Source: Acanthochlamys bracteata
Lineage: Eukaryota; Streptophyta; Magnoliopsida; Pandanales; Velloziaceae
Direction of reading: 5' to 3'
NCBI GenBank assembly: GCA_019914995.1
Contig: CM034129.1
Location: forward strand, 9,851,725-9,915,724
Length of the DNA stretch: 64,000 bases
Shown: positions 1-12,534 of the stretch, one piece after another
Position numbering within the stretch: the stretch's first letter is position 1
Layout: the number at the start of each line of letters is the position of its first letter
Notes under the pieces: generated by a model
Database searches by the model: none
The model's input: only the letters and a program-made list of their open reading frames with translations
Told to the model about the DNA's origin: nothing
Position numbers and translations under genes: made by a program

Positions 1-2206
1 GGCTAGATGAAACAAAGTTATGCTTAGTTTAGCTTCATCAGGACTGTTGTCTGATGATTGGACCGTTTGGTTGTGTTGGCATCATTGTCAAGAAACTGCA
101 ATCTTTATATGGATATCAGGGACATCGTGGTTAGGTGGTAACCTGGTAGTATATTTGGAATTGGAGAGTCAATATAGAATTGTTCAAAAATCGCATTCAT
201 TTAGTTCAAGTCGTCTTATCCACTTGGTTTAACGTAGTGTTGTAAGTTGATAGTGAGATTGTTGGTCTTAAGGAGTGATGTCAATTTTGGTACACTGTTG
301 AAATCTTAGGCAACTGGTAATTTTATATAGGAGCCACTAATCAATTTGTGACAGTTTGACCTGTGTATTTGTTTGGTTTTCTCATCCCACAGGTGTGATT
401 TTGGGTTGGTTAATTGAGACTCAGCTGTTTTCAGCCTATATTGGTAGTGAAATTTTTTCCTGACGATCTGGTGGTTTCATTTATTCTTGCTGGCAACAAT
501 TACTGGCTGTGGATTGTGAGATTTTGGTTGTCCTTTCTTTGGTTACTGCCTAAAGAGAGTTGCATTGCTATTTGCTGATAAGTTTTTTGTGGCTTTTTTT
601 TTCTCGATAGCTAAAAAACGTTTGTGTTAGACGTTTATACTCATGCTTGCAAATTGATTTTGGAGATTCGTCTTCTCTATCTTCGTGTGCATCTGGTGAA
701 TTCCAAGATCCTCTATATGATAAGTACTTTTATCAAAATCGATGTCAGTGGTCTATTAATAAAATGCAATCACAGACTTCTACCCATGTGCTCTCATTGT
801 TCATACTCATTTTTGGTATTTAATTAATGTGGTAGAACTCTGTGACTGTCGAATTACTTTGAATTTGGATTTTATTTGTTGTGCTAATATAGACTGTTGA
901 GTTACTTTGACTTATGGTTTGATTTTTTGTGCTTATCTATTCTTCAACATTTTACTGCTGGTGAATGTTATATGGCTTTTGTGTTTACGTCTTTTCTGAT
1001 ATTAAATAGTTCTGGGAACAATTTTTTTTCCCTTGTTTATTATAGTAGTGATCAAGTAGTTCAGCTTTTAAATAAGGAGCAGATCCGCAATAGCTCGATT
1101 ACTGCCAAGATTTCTTTGACCTGAAACGTCTGTCCAATCTTTTTTCAATCTTTTAAATGTACGATTTGCTTAGCTTAGTTTTTCTGTCTGCTTCAATTGA
1201 TCTGAAACAACGTATGTTATTTATGTTTCGGGAATCTCTGGCTTCTGTGTTTAAGGAAGTTAATAGTTGTATTAATTAGCTCGGTTGGAGTAGTAGAATC
1301 TAAAACTGACGGCGAGATCATTGGTGTCGTGTTTTTTTAAATATGATGATCCCTTGCATGTTTAAGGCAGTGGCTATCCATATTGACATTGAGCGAGAGA
1401 CGCAGATTCTAAACGTGGTTTATAAGCTTATGAGCATGTTTGAATTCATTTAAGTTAAATATTTATTGAAATACGGAGTTCAGTTTTATTGCTAAGACAA
1501 GTTTGGAGTGTGTTTAGATGTAATTACTTTATTTATTTATAAAGCTGAAGATATTGTTTGGTAAAAAAAGAACTTCATAAATTTAAAGGGAATATGAAAA
1601 ACTGAAAGTAAGTGATGTATTTGTTAAACTCGTATATTTTTTCAATTTATAATTTATGTTTTACTTTTTAAATATAAGTCATTTCTAAATATATTTAATG
1701 TTAATTTATAAAGACTTTGAATTAAGTTTAATATATAATATATTTGTAGTTATTTATAATGAATAATTAATTAGATTGCGAACGTAATTTTTAATTTTTT
1801 GGAGGAAAAGAACTTTTTAAAGTAGAGATATTTTTAATTTTTTCAAAAAATAATATCATGAAGAAGCTATTTATTTTGAAAACTACGATTCATAATATTA
1901 AGAAAAAAAAGAAATAAGCGATTTATTATGAAAAATTAAACATATATTTAAATATTTTATGCGGCGATTATAAGCTGCTTATTTGGACAAATAAACATAT
2001 TTTTCTATAGGAAGCGAGTGTTTTCTACAGGAGTTGAATGTCCTTAAAATGCGTTTTTGGTAAAGTTTGGAGAGCAACCGGTAAAAGTTCGAAAACTTCC
2101 ATGGCGAAGACGGACAGGTTGAAGCTTGATTTGAACACTTCTTGCAAAATGAAAATGAAAAGCACTTCTTGGACAATACAATCATTCAGCTTAGGATTGT
2201 ATTTCT
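1..2206. other. Intergenic or untranslated DNA, no gene recognised
   Basis: The first 1.4 kb is T-rich on the plus strand with moderate GC, the texture of plant introns or untranslated regions. It could belong to a gene whose exons lie left of the window, but I found no exon with a recognisable protein. From about 1.5 to 2.0 kb the sequence becomes strongly AT-rich, like the MITE-type spacers elsewhere. Short open frames here (20-232, 624-827, 897-1124, 1979-2220) show no family resemblance. Confidence 0.5.
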
Positions 2207-2844
2207 ATGGTGCTGTTTAATTCATTTTCATTCAAATTTTATTTTATTTTTATTAATAACTATTTTATAGTATTTTATAAAATTTTAAAATAAATTTAAA
2301 AAATATAACTTTTTTTATATAATAATATTCTATTATTTTTTAATATAAAATTAAAAAAAATTGTTTCAATTTTCTGTTTTTATAAAATCAATCACAAGAA
2401 TAACCTAATTAGAAACTTCGTGGTGTAGGTTTATCTGATCTGCGCAATCACCGAAAATGTTCGAGGTCGTTATAGATTGAATGTAATCGAATTAGGATTG
2501 GGGTCAGTGTCGTGAATTCTGTATATGTCTAACTGGCTGCCATTCTGAAGCATAGCGAAACGACAGAGTCGCTATTATTGTCCTTATAGTGCCATTCCCA
2601 GTTGCTCTACTCAGAGACAGACCTATGGACAAAACAATATATTAATCAATTAAGAGAGTATCTAGAAATACTTTAAAAAAAATTTTTTAAATAAAAAGTA
2701 TTTAAAAACTTTATTTCTATTATATAAAAAAATAATAATATTTGATTATGTAAAATTTTTGTTACTTTATTAAGTTTTTAATAAACATTTTATAAAATTA
2801 ATAAAAAATAGTTAAAAATTATAGCCAAGCCAAACAGCACCTAA
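2207..2844. repeat. Candidate MITE with 10-bp inverted ends
   Basis: The left end reads GGTGCTGTTT (about 2208-2217) and the right end AAACAGCACC (about 2832-2841), a perfect 10-bp terminal inverted repeat. Both ends continue into AT-rich DNA, while the middle (about 2400-2640) is of ordinary composition. That suggests either a MITE with an internal insertion or two related elements. I see no certain target-site duplication and no coding capacity. Confidence 0.4.
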
Positions 2845-5800
2845 TTCTCCTGCTGCTGCTACTACTATCTTATCCAGTCGCTCAGAAAGAAAGGCTTTGA
2901 AGTAAATGACCTATCTCTTTGTTTCTGTTATTTATGTTTTCGTTCTGCATCTCAGATTCTCTCAATCGGTTCAAGATTTGAAGAAGAGTACGGATCAAAG
3001 TGGGCCGTTATTGGGCTCCCACCTGCCGTCAGACACCGTTTGTCTGTGTAGTTGGGGTCCCAATTCTTTTAATTGCTCTGTGCTGGTGTTCGTTGATTCA
3101 AATTGATTATGACTGTTGTAGATCTTTAAATTATTTTATAATGTTGGTAGGTGTTTCAAAAAAATTGGTCGTGAATAGGATAGGATTTCTAGGAAATGTA
3201 AGTACGTATATCTAATAGATATTACATGACAGAACCAGGTATTTAAAAAAGTATAGTTCAAGTACATAGAAGAGTATAGGTTGGTTTTGCAGAACAAGAC
3301 CACTAAAAGATCATATATTTCAAGACTAGATTAGGTAGGAACATATGAATACCAAGTGGTACTATTCTATACTGGAGTATATGTATATACATTCGAGCAG
3401 TGGCAGATATACTTCTGTTGGGCTGGGTTTTGAAGTTTAGGCCCATGTTTTATTGAGCTCCTTCATATTGTGAAAATGGGTGTCTAGCTATCCAATTGCA
3501 GGCTGAAACTAAGCAAGCTCGGCCCAACCCACTTCTCTAGTGGCCGATAAACAAAATATCAGTTATCCATTTAAACACCCAGCAAGGTTTGGGTTCAATC
3601 AACTTGTTCCTCTTTTTGTAAATAGTCGCGCCGATTGAACAAATGGCATTTTGAGCCGTCATGCTTTGCGGCGGCAGCTAGAATGTAAAGAATTTCATCA
3701 ATAGGTTTGCATGCATTATCCTCTTTTTGTTGATATCAAGGATCGAAAGATTGAGCAATGCGTAATTTGTATTTATTTCATTTTTAAATTGACCCGTTCG
3801 AACAATTCGACGATTGTTTAATTGATCCGTCGATAAAATTTTGAATTAATTTGCACATTCAGATTAACTTGTGCTCCAAATTAAAAAAAATTTGATCGAT
3901 TTGGGAGATTCAGTTCGAATCTTTCGCTAGAAAAGAATAGCATTTTCTCGACCAACATATAGCTTCATCAGTAGTTATATTTTTATCCATTGAATTATAT
4001 TCCATGTTCGCGATAAGTTTTTAAGAAATTTTTGTATAAAAATATAATTACCTGCATAGGGGTATAGAATACAGTAAGCACTACCCGTTTGTTTAATAAA
4101 ACTATCATGATTAAGAAACTAGCGCAACAGAAACTAACTGCATTATTTTTCTAATAAGTCAGAACAAGTTGTGTCCATCCGATAATTTGATCGGACGGCT
4201 CATTATCACTATATCGTTCGCTCTTCATTCGAACCACCCAGTTATCTCTCATCTTTATAATATCTCAATAAAGCTTTGAACTTTTTCCATTAAAATGTAA
4301 ACCAACAATTCGTTTAACTTTACAGTAGAAGAAAAAAAAGTTTGACTTTATATAATTAGCTTTATTTTATATATATATATATAGTTTTATATAGTCACTC
4401 ACTATATATTAATAAATAATACATTCTTTATATATTTTTAATTCAATTTGTTATTATAAAGTTTACCGACACTTCTCTGTCGGAGGCTGTCCTTTCCCCT
4501 CCGGTGTCTTCTTCACTTTACTCGCAAAATTTCAGAAGATTATTTATATGGAATGACAAGCTTAAAAAAATGATATAGACAAGAAATACCCAATAAGAAC
4601 TAATGTTAAGATTTATCAAGACAACAGTTTGGACAACAATAATAAGGTTTCATTCCACTAGAGTACAAAAGCATCACTAGCTTGATGGGGCTTCTTATTT
4701 CGTCACCATTTTTGTGAAAAATCATTAGGGTTAGGTACAAGAAATTCTTCGATTCTTTTTTAAAGTAGATGATTATTCTGAAATTTGAAACTTTCTACAC
4801 CAGAAAAATATTCTCTTGCTGTATGAAAGCATTATACTCTCAATATATTTTACCTCAGGTACGTACGACGGCTGCAGCCGGAACTGCTGGAATCAGGGAG
4901 TTTTGAGCATAGAATAAAGATTCAAAACCGTACATGAAATTTTGGTTTCATTCAGCAACATATAATAAGCTAATTAATCCTTACATAACTAATTAATCCT
5001 GTTAGGAAATGTTGACAAAATGCTACACGTACAATTAATGCTAATTAAATTGGGTCCAATTAATTGTAGACCTTATCTCTCGAAGAACTTTGTGTTTGTT
5101 TACATGTTCGGAATTGGCTAAACAGTCCATTGTTTAACTATGTGCTTCTTAGAAGCGGTATGGGTAGTTTTTCTAATTATGCTTCTCGTAGTTTCTTAAT
5201 TGTCTTTGCCTTCTTTTGGACCACGTTGTTTTGTTTATATCACTTCTTTTGTAGATAAATAAAGATGAAGCCTTCTATTGCAGATGGATAGCAACTATTG
5301 ATCATTAATTGAAAGCCTTGTTGATTGAAGTGCTGTTTCAAGTCGTAAGGATTTGGTGAAACTTCACAAGCAACTCTTTGAAGTAATGAAGATGTGTCAA
5401 ATCTCGACCAAAGTTGTTTGCAAGTTAGTCTTGGGCGTTTCTAAATTCACATATGTGCATGGTTTTATATATATGTTCCTATTGTGGAGCTTCTTTATAT
5501 GTACATGAAAACAAAAACAAGTTGTCTTAATCAATAACAAACTAACTATTTTCATAAATAATGCATGCAGTAATCCTATCTTTTCCCTTTTTCTTCTTGG
5601 TTCCAAGGTGGCATGTGTAGTTGGCTCAGGCACCATTTGACAAAACATTCTTGATCCAAAGTGAAAACTCCGACACATTGACTTTGATGATTCAGAATGA
5701 AACTAAGTAATTTGGACATGATTCGGCACTCTATGTTATGATCGGACCTGATTCAGTAACTATTATGATAGCGTTTCCAAGCATTTCTAACATATCTAAC

Positions 5801-5897
5801 GGTACCTACAGAGATACCCTTGAATTTGCTAGAAATCTCAGAATACAAAATCATGATAAACACAACAAATTGTTAATATTTGAATATAGTATACAGG
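2845..5897. other. Intergenic DNA, no gene recognised
   Basis: About 3 kb of AT-rich sequence with a short (TA)n tract near 4368-4382. A 66-codon plus-strand frame at 2906-3106 starts with a hydrophobic stretch but lacks homology I can name. A 93-codon minus-strand frame at 5397-5678 is also unrecognised. Around 4170-4220 there is a segment resembling the ends of the larger inverted-repeat elements at 5.9-6.4 kb. Confidence 0.5.
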
Positions 5898-6402
5898 AGA
5901 AGATATACACTCTTTCTTCTTTATATACACTCATCGCACTCTGTAACAAATTGTTTGATCAAATTGTCCGACGGTCAAAATTTAATAAAAATCTTATAGG
6001 TTGAGTGTGATTCTGAGTTAGATTAGATCTGAATTAGTAGCAGAGAGATTTAAAAATAGTGCTTGAAGAGACTTAAATAAAGAACGAGCTATCCAACTTG
6101 GAGTGAGACAATAATTTGTTTTAGATTAGATCAAGTAAGCTATGTCTTGATGGGCTTAAAAATTCACATTCTTAGTAATTCTATATTGATTGGATTTTGG
6201 CATGAATATTTATTTATATGTAATGCTAATTCTTAAATACTTGATCAATTATTTTACTTTTTGAGACCCAATCTATAGTGTAGAAGATAAATATGTTAGT
6301 TTTTTTTTCAAAATTGCGAATAGAATTCTAACCATCCAGTCGTTTGAATCGGACGGTTATAAGAGGGAGTGCAAGGTTTGGATAAAGGGGAGTGTGTATA
6401 TA
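5898..6402. repeat. Candidate non-autonomous DNA transposon (MITE-like)
   Basis: The left flank reads GATATACACTC followed by a second TATATACACTC-type motif and a block ending in GTCCGACGG. The right flank carries, in inverted order, CGGACGGTTAT, GGAGTGCAAGG and GGGGAGTGTGTATATA. These ends match each other imperfectly as long inverted repeats. No transposase frame is visible. Related but shorter ends are seen in the LAZY1 last intron. Boundaries are approximate. Confidence 0.4.
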
Positions 6403-7909
6403 TCCTCGAATGGGTAGTATAAACCATGAGATACGTACGGCTCCGCAAAGTTTATGTAGGCAGCAATTTTGGCACTTTTCAAGCTTGAAAACTTCTATTC
6501 ATCTTTTCATGATTAATGGTTATGATTATGATTATTAGTACTCGTACGCAATGTGGGTAACCCTTATCATTGAAAAAGCTCTTCATAACTTGAATCAACA
6601 TGATCATGAATAGTTCCTACAATGAACTTTAGTTTACTTAATTATTATTATGGCTTATTAGTTATAAAGAGATAAGCATATACAGTAACGATCAACCAAC
6701 AAAGACATCTATCTATTTATATCTCATATTGATATAGGGCCAACAAAATTTGTTTTTGTGCATGTTAATGATGTATATTAAATATTCTACCTAGCTAAGG
6801 GGAGAGTTTAGAATGCACGCATACTTCTATATTACTTGTTCCTTGTTTCATTATGGGGATCATTTGAAAGTGATTAAAACAAAAAAATTAATTGAGATTT
6901 TGTAAAAGTACATTTTTTTTTATTTTGAAAAATTTATAATATAAACATTTTATAACATATAATATATTTATGTAGTCAAAATAAAAAAAATAAATAAATA
7001 AAAGTCAATCTAGCTGAATTTTTGGGTACTTGTGTTGGGTCAATTTTGAAGAACTTGTTAAGTACTTCAAAAAAAAAGTTAAGAATAATTGATTAGGAAT
7101 CTAAGTCATCGTGCAGGGCCAATTCAGGCGAGGTTCCTCAGCCCTTGTCTAGATTTTCAAGAATGAAATGGTTTAATCTAATGAAAGAACCCCCACATGT
7201 ATACAGTTGTAATGATGAGACATTATTGTCAATTTACAGTAATGCAAACCCAATTTTTGTTGTTGGTTGCTACTCAATGTTTCCCTTTAGGACTTTACTG
7301 GAAAGATACAGCAATAGAGAAACCGATCCAACATAAAATTTTTACTGAAAGTTTAATGTAACTCAAAAATTTTAAACTAATAGCTTTAGAACCTTTCTAG
7401 TATATAAAATATATTTTATTTTATTTTTTTATCTATATAGAACTAATCTAATTTATTTTTTATACTCAATAATCTCTTTTAAAGATTAGATACCTCATAA
7501 TCCGGATATTGCGACCATCAGTTTTGATGCATTTACTGGAGAGATAACAATAGCGAAGAAGTATAAGAATTTTACTCAACGGTTCGGTTCATATATTAAA
7601 AATTAAATTCAAATTAAAAGCTTAAACTAATAAGTTTAAAAACTTTTTAGTATATAAACCATATTTAATATTGTGTTTTTATTTATGTGGAACTAATCTA
7701 ACTCATTATTTAATCTCAACACTCTTTGCAACAAAAAACAACTATTTCCAAACAACTATTAACTCATCATTGTACAAAGATATACAATTCAGTACTTCTA
7801 CACACAAACCCAAAGAACTCTCCACACACACACACACACAGATTTCATATAACCCTATTTCTCAATGTTCTTCTCTTATTATTAGGTCTCAACTACTCAT
7901 TATAACACG
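6403..7909. other. Intergenic DNA upstream of LAZY1, with 5' leader and (CA)n tract
   Basis: This stretch holds no recognisable gene. The last few hundred bases would contain the LAZY1 promoter and 5' leader. A (CA)n dinucleotide run lies at 7822-7840, about 70 bp before the start codon. Two similar AT-rich blocks, near 7340-7440 and 7590-7690, share the sequence AACTAATCTAA and look like old duplicates of each other. Confidence 0.5.
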
Positions 7910-10900
7910 ATGAAGGTGATCAGTTAATCAGCTACACGCTTCTTTCAATTTGCATTATTCTTTTGTTAAAATATGTACTTACATTGACGAGATCAAGATT
8001 TTTTTAATTTGATGTGTTTTTCTGTTGCAGTTGTGTGGTTGGATACATAGAAAGTTCCGGCAGAATAGTTCCGGGGAAGGCTTCATCGACAATGGCAGCC
8101 GAGGTATATGTATATATACATATAAATGGAATGCATGACAATTTTTGTTATTTTATTTATCTTTTTTCCGTTGGCAGGAACAGGAAATAGTTGCAACTGT
8201 TTATCTGGTTGCCGTGGTTCGCCGGAAGACTACAGACAATGCTACAGCACTACTTCTCCTACGACACCTTTCGAAAACGGAGAAAAATTTATCAATGTAC
8301 ACAGAGACGGTACCGTTGAACCGTTCATCTTCGACGGAGCGTTCCTCTCAATTGGAACTCTTGGGTTCACTTCAATCAATGAAGAAGAAGAAGAAGGTGA
8401 ACAAGATGAACTCGAAAGCGAAGTTTCAGTAATCGAAACGATCACTGGGAAACAAGAAGAGACGATGACAGTAGATGAACTCATTGCTGTAAGTGCAGAA
8501 CTAGAGAAGGCATTGGTTACTGAAACTGATCATCAGCAACAAAGCCAAGATCATGTTGTCGCAACAGCAGCGAATACTTTGCCGGCCGGCGAAGGCAACA
8601 AATGCCCGTTGCAGGAATATCTGTTTGGGTCTCCGGTAGTAACGGATTCTGAGAGGAGAGAGCATAGAGCTTCACTGGGAGAGCTGTTCATGAGAAGCAG
8701 AGAATGGGAGGAGATGAAAATAAAAGAAGAAGATGTGGATCTTGGAGGGTTGCTGAAAAAGAAAAGTAAAAATAAAATCAAACATCGTGGGTCGTCCTCG
8801 TCGAAGAAGAAGATCACCGGCAGCAATGCAAATGGCGACGGTGACGATGGAGAAAGTTCTGCTGGCAAGAAGGCCAAGTTGAATAAGGTCAGTGCAAGTA
8901 CTTCTCTTACAATTTTATTTTTTTAAAATTTTATTTAATTCTTACTTATATTTTAAAAAAGCTGATAAAAGTTTTAATAGTGACGCATTTCCAGCGGATG
9001 AAAATCAATATTAGATTAAAATTTTTATTTTATTACGACTAATATGACATACATATAAAATAACCATATAGCATACACGCACAAAAGGGTTTGCAAAAGA
9101 AGATGCATAATAACTCATAAAAGGGATATGTGGACTTACGGATTGGTTATACTAAAATATTCATGTCTGGTCTTGGACTGAAAATTTGCTCTGTTAGTTT
9201 ATAAATACTTTTTGTTAATAGTTTGGCAGCAATTCATAATTCATAAATTTACTACTGTAGAAAAATTCTTTATTTTTTATGTATGTATTTTTTTATTTTT
9301 GTTATGCCGGAAGTTTTAAGTATAGAAATAAACATGCGTTCTTCTCATCCTTCATTATGTTTTTATTAAAAACTCACTCTAGCTACGTCAAAAAACATAA
9401 GGTTGCGATCTTTTGATTTTAAAAATATGTTTTTTTATATTAAAGAATAACTTAAAAATAATTTTTTATACTTTTTAATAAAAAATAAATTAGAAATAAT
9501 TTTTAGTAGGAAAAGAGTGATTTTCGTGTGTAAAAAATCGCAACTTAAAAATCTTTCAGCTCTTTTTTATTCTTACAAAATATAAAAAAATCATTTATAA
9601 CAGTATTATTTATGATAATTTATTTTTTATACATTCACTTTTTAATTAAGTGAATGCACTCTAACAAGCTCACCAGAGTTAAAAGATCGTAGTAAGAGTG
9701 TGTTTTATTTTACCTTTAAACTACTTTCTTCCATAAAAAGTTTACCTACAGATAAATTTTTTATATTTATTTTTATAAATTTACTATCAAAAATTTTTTT
9801 ATAATTATTTTTGGAAAGCTCACTTTTCAGTAACTTCCTAATGTGTAAACAAGCCCTACTTTGTCAAATTGAAGTTTGAGGCCTCAATTTTTATTAACTA
9901 TACAATATGTATACGGTGGCATATAGGATTTTATTTTAACAATTTGTTTAAGATTGAACTAATTTGTTTAAAATGTATTTTGGGAGTTATTCTGAACATT
10001 GAAAAAAAATGATAAAATTGGCATGCTATAAGAACATAATATTCAACTGTAAGGTATGAAGTAAATTTAGGTATAAAAGGATCAATTTGTACATGTAAAA
10101 ATCTAATTATAATCAATATGTTGTGCAAAAGTTTAAGAACAAATTTATATATGCTTTTTATATATAAATTTTTCACAAATAAGTGCACAATTACTTTATA
10201 TTAATAGATTGGAACAGATTCAGAATCTCATTCAAAACTGAATCAAAAATAATTTACATATGTATAAATCATCACGAATAGTGATTAATTGCTGATTGAT
10301 ATTTTTTTAAAGATAGTGGGCAATTCTACTATTTGCTTTAAAAGTTTGAATTAAAGAGTTAGACTTTCAAAATAGTATAAGAGCATATAAATTCATGTTT
10401 ATTTCTTCATGATTCGAGAGTTCATGCAAATTAATTTTTTCACGCTTCAACTGAAGATGGCTGTATATATATACCCAAAAATGTCTAATTAGGTTCAAGC
10501 CTTCGTTCTTGTAATTCAAGAACTGATGGTTAAATTAAGTACCGCAAATTTGCTTAATTGAATTGCGACAATTTAAGATGTAAATTTATGGGAAGATATT
10601 TTTTCTTTTTATTTACAGATTCTTCAGATATTTTACCGCAAAGTTCATCCCGAGAGCTGTTTGGAAGCGAAGAAAAAATCCTCAAGAAATTCGAAAAACA
10701 AGAATAATAACAATAACAAACCTGTTAGTTACAATGAAGGTATAGTCACCAAGAAGCTTGTTGAATCCATGAGTCCTACAAACAACACCTGCAGGAATCA
10801 AAAGTTTCAGTTGATCTACAGAACTCATTCTAAGCCATCCTTGAATGATTCAGTTGAGCACGGCGGTCCAACCGTCAACAACTGTGGCCAGTGGATCAAA

Positions 10901-11279
10901 ACTGATTCAGAATGTAAGTCATTTACGTACCCTAAACTTTCACTATATATAGAGAGAGAAAATAACATGCACTCTCTTATATACGCACTTCCGCACTTTT
11001 CTAATTCAGTCGTCCGATCGTTTGATCTGATAACTGTAATTCAATTAAAAAATTGCGGATGCAAAGAGCAAACTCGGTTTAACTTTTTAAAAATATTGTA
11101 TGAATCATGTCGGATTAGTTGATCAGATGGCTGCATTAAAAGAGTGCGGAAGTGCCTATATCTTTTTTTTATATATTATATATATTGCTCAAATGGAAAC
11201 CTATACTATTATATTTTTGTCTGATCACGAAAGTTTGTTCTGACGATTGAACATTGTAGATGTGGTCTTGGAGCTGTGA
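7910..11279 (+). CDS. LAZY1: LAZY1, shoot gravitropism regulator
   Basis: Five coding exons: 7910-7915, 8031-8103, 8178-8887, 10619-10913 and 11260-11279; 1104 nt, 367 residues. The first exon encodes only Met-Lys and splices to give the family N-terminus MKLCGWIHRKFRQNSS. Other LAZY1 landmarks follow: CNCLSG (about 32-37), FIFDGAFLSIGTLGF (about 76-90), a segment with CPLQEYLFGSP and HRASLGELFMRSR, a lysine-rich stretch (KKKSKNKIK) that could be a nuclear signal, KILQIFYRKVHPE at the exon 3/4 join, and the C-terminal YVVLEL like the conserved last region of LAZY proteins. Family members act at the plasma membrane and amyloplasts of gravity-sensing cells to bias auxin flow. The CNC and IGTLG motifs favour true LAZY1 over the root DRO/NGR relatives. 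Intron 3 is long (1.7 kb) and intron 4 contains a MITE. Confidence 0.93.
10979..11162. repeat. MITE inside LAZY1 intron 4
   Basis: The left end TATATACGCACTTCCGCACT (from about 10979) is answered by an inverted copy ending near 11162, AGTGCGGAAGTGCCTATATC. The similarity runs inward for about 40 bp on each side, including GTCCGATC on the left and GATCAGATGGC on the right. The element lies wholly in the 10914-11259 intron, so it does not disturb the reading frame. It encodes nothing. Confidence 0.65.
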
Positions 11280-12534
11280 TGGAAGGAAGGGTCAAAGCTG
11301 CAAAGTAAAGGAAAGTTGCATGCATGTGATTCAAGTATTGTGTGTTTATGGCAACAAATATTAAAAGTTTATTATGCCAATGGAGATATGCAATTGTCTT
11401 GTTATGATCATGGAAGAAAAGATCTGTCCATCTTTCTTTTGTGTTTTGGTTTGTTGTGAAGTAATAGTATAGTACTGTTGTTTGCTATTTGGTTTTTTTG
11501 TTTTGTTTTGTTGCATTTGAGGGTAAGTAAAATGAGCAAGTGATGAAGAAGAAGATAAGATGTCTTTTCTCTGCCCTCTTTGATTTGTTAAGACTCGTTA
11601 CCTAAAAGGAATTGCTTCGCATCTTTTCTCCCTCAATTTTCCATCTATGCTTGAACAAGACCTCCTTATTTGACATACACATTACTGTTGTTTCTTGAAT
11701 GATTGAGATTAACATGTGAGTACTGACTGATTCAAGTTCAGTATCTCATCTCAATCTAAGCTCTTTTAACAAACTGGCAATGACATTTGAGAGTATTTTT
11801 CAAATAATGTTTTTTTAAATAAAAAATATTTTTATTTTTTTAAAAAATAAGTTTTATTTTTTGATTAAAATATAATAAAATAAGTAATAAAAAATCTTAC
11901 TATGAAATTTTTTTTATTTTCTAAATTCTTAAATAAATTTTTTATTTCTATTAATTTAATTGTTTACGATTCATTAATTCTTACTTTTATCTCTTTCGAA
12001 AAGAACAATAATAAACAAAATCAACAAAAAGATCAAAAAGAAAATTGAATTTTTTATTATTTTAAAATATTTATAAAAAATATATTAAAAATATAAAATT
12101 AAAAATTAAAAAACTATGTTTGAAGAAAGCAATGACAAACGCTCCCAATTGTAATGAACCAAAGCTAACTTCGTAGTCACTTGCGGCGAAGTAAACAAAT
12201 CCTTAGCTTTTTACGTAGGTAGTTATGGAGATGTTCTAGAGTTATTACAAAATAAAATTTTTTAACCAAATAATATTTTAAATTTTTTTTTAAATAAGTT
12301 CTATTTTTTAACTAAAAAATTTTAAAAATTCTGTAAAAAATTTTTTAAATTATTTAAAATAAAATAAAATAAAATAAAGTTAAAAAGTAGTTCAAAATAT
12401 GCACTAAATTTAGGCCCAAATAAAAACTCAAATTGGACAGAAACAACATGCTGGGCCAACTATATCGAACCCATTTCCACAATTTATAAGCGTTTTGCTT
12501 CCCGCCACAATAGAAATGTTTGTTTGGATACCAG
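11280..12534. other. LAZY1 3' region, AT-rich MITE-like repeat, ABCI11 promoter
   Basis: The LAZY1 3' untranslated region probably occupies the first 300-400 bp. From about 11770 to 12145 lies a very AT-rich palindromic block with a right end of GCAATGACAAACGCTCCC, matching the MITE family at 36-37.5 kb. A second AT-rich block follows at about 12240-12380. No coding sequence is seen. Confidence 0.5.

Noticed and set aside
2906-3106. 66-codon plus-strand frame with a hydrophobic start, like a small secreted peptide
   Set aside because: No conserved cysteine pattern, no family resemblance, no clear promoter context; the length is expected by chance.
3905-3930. tRNA T-loop-like motif GTTCGAATC
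   Set aside because: No matching acceptor stem, anticodon arm or D-arm around it.
5397-5678. 93-codon minus-strand frame
   Set aside because: Only part has mixed protein-like composition and the rest is low-complexity AT-rich DNA; no recognisable domain or splice context.
8242-8877. Minus-strand frames of 80 and 108 codons
   Set aside because: They are antisense shadows of LAZY1 exon 3.
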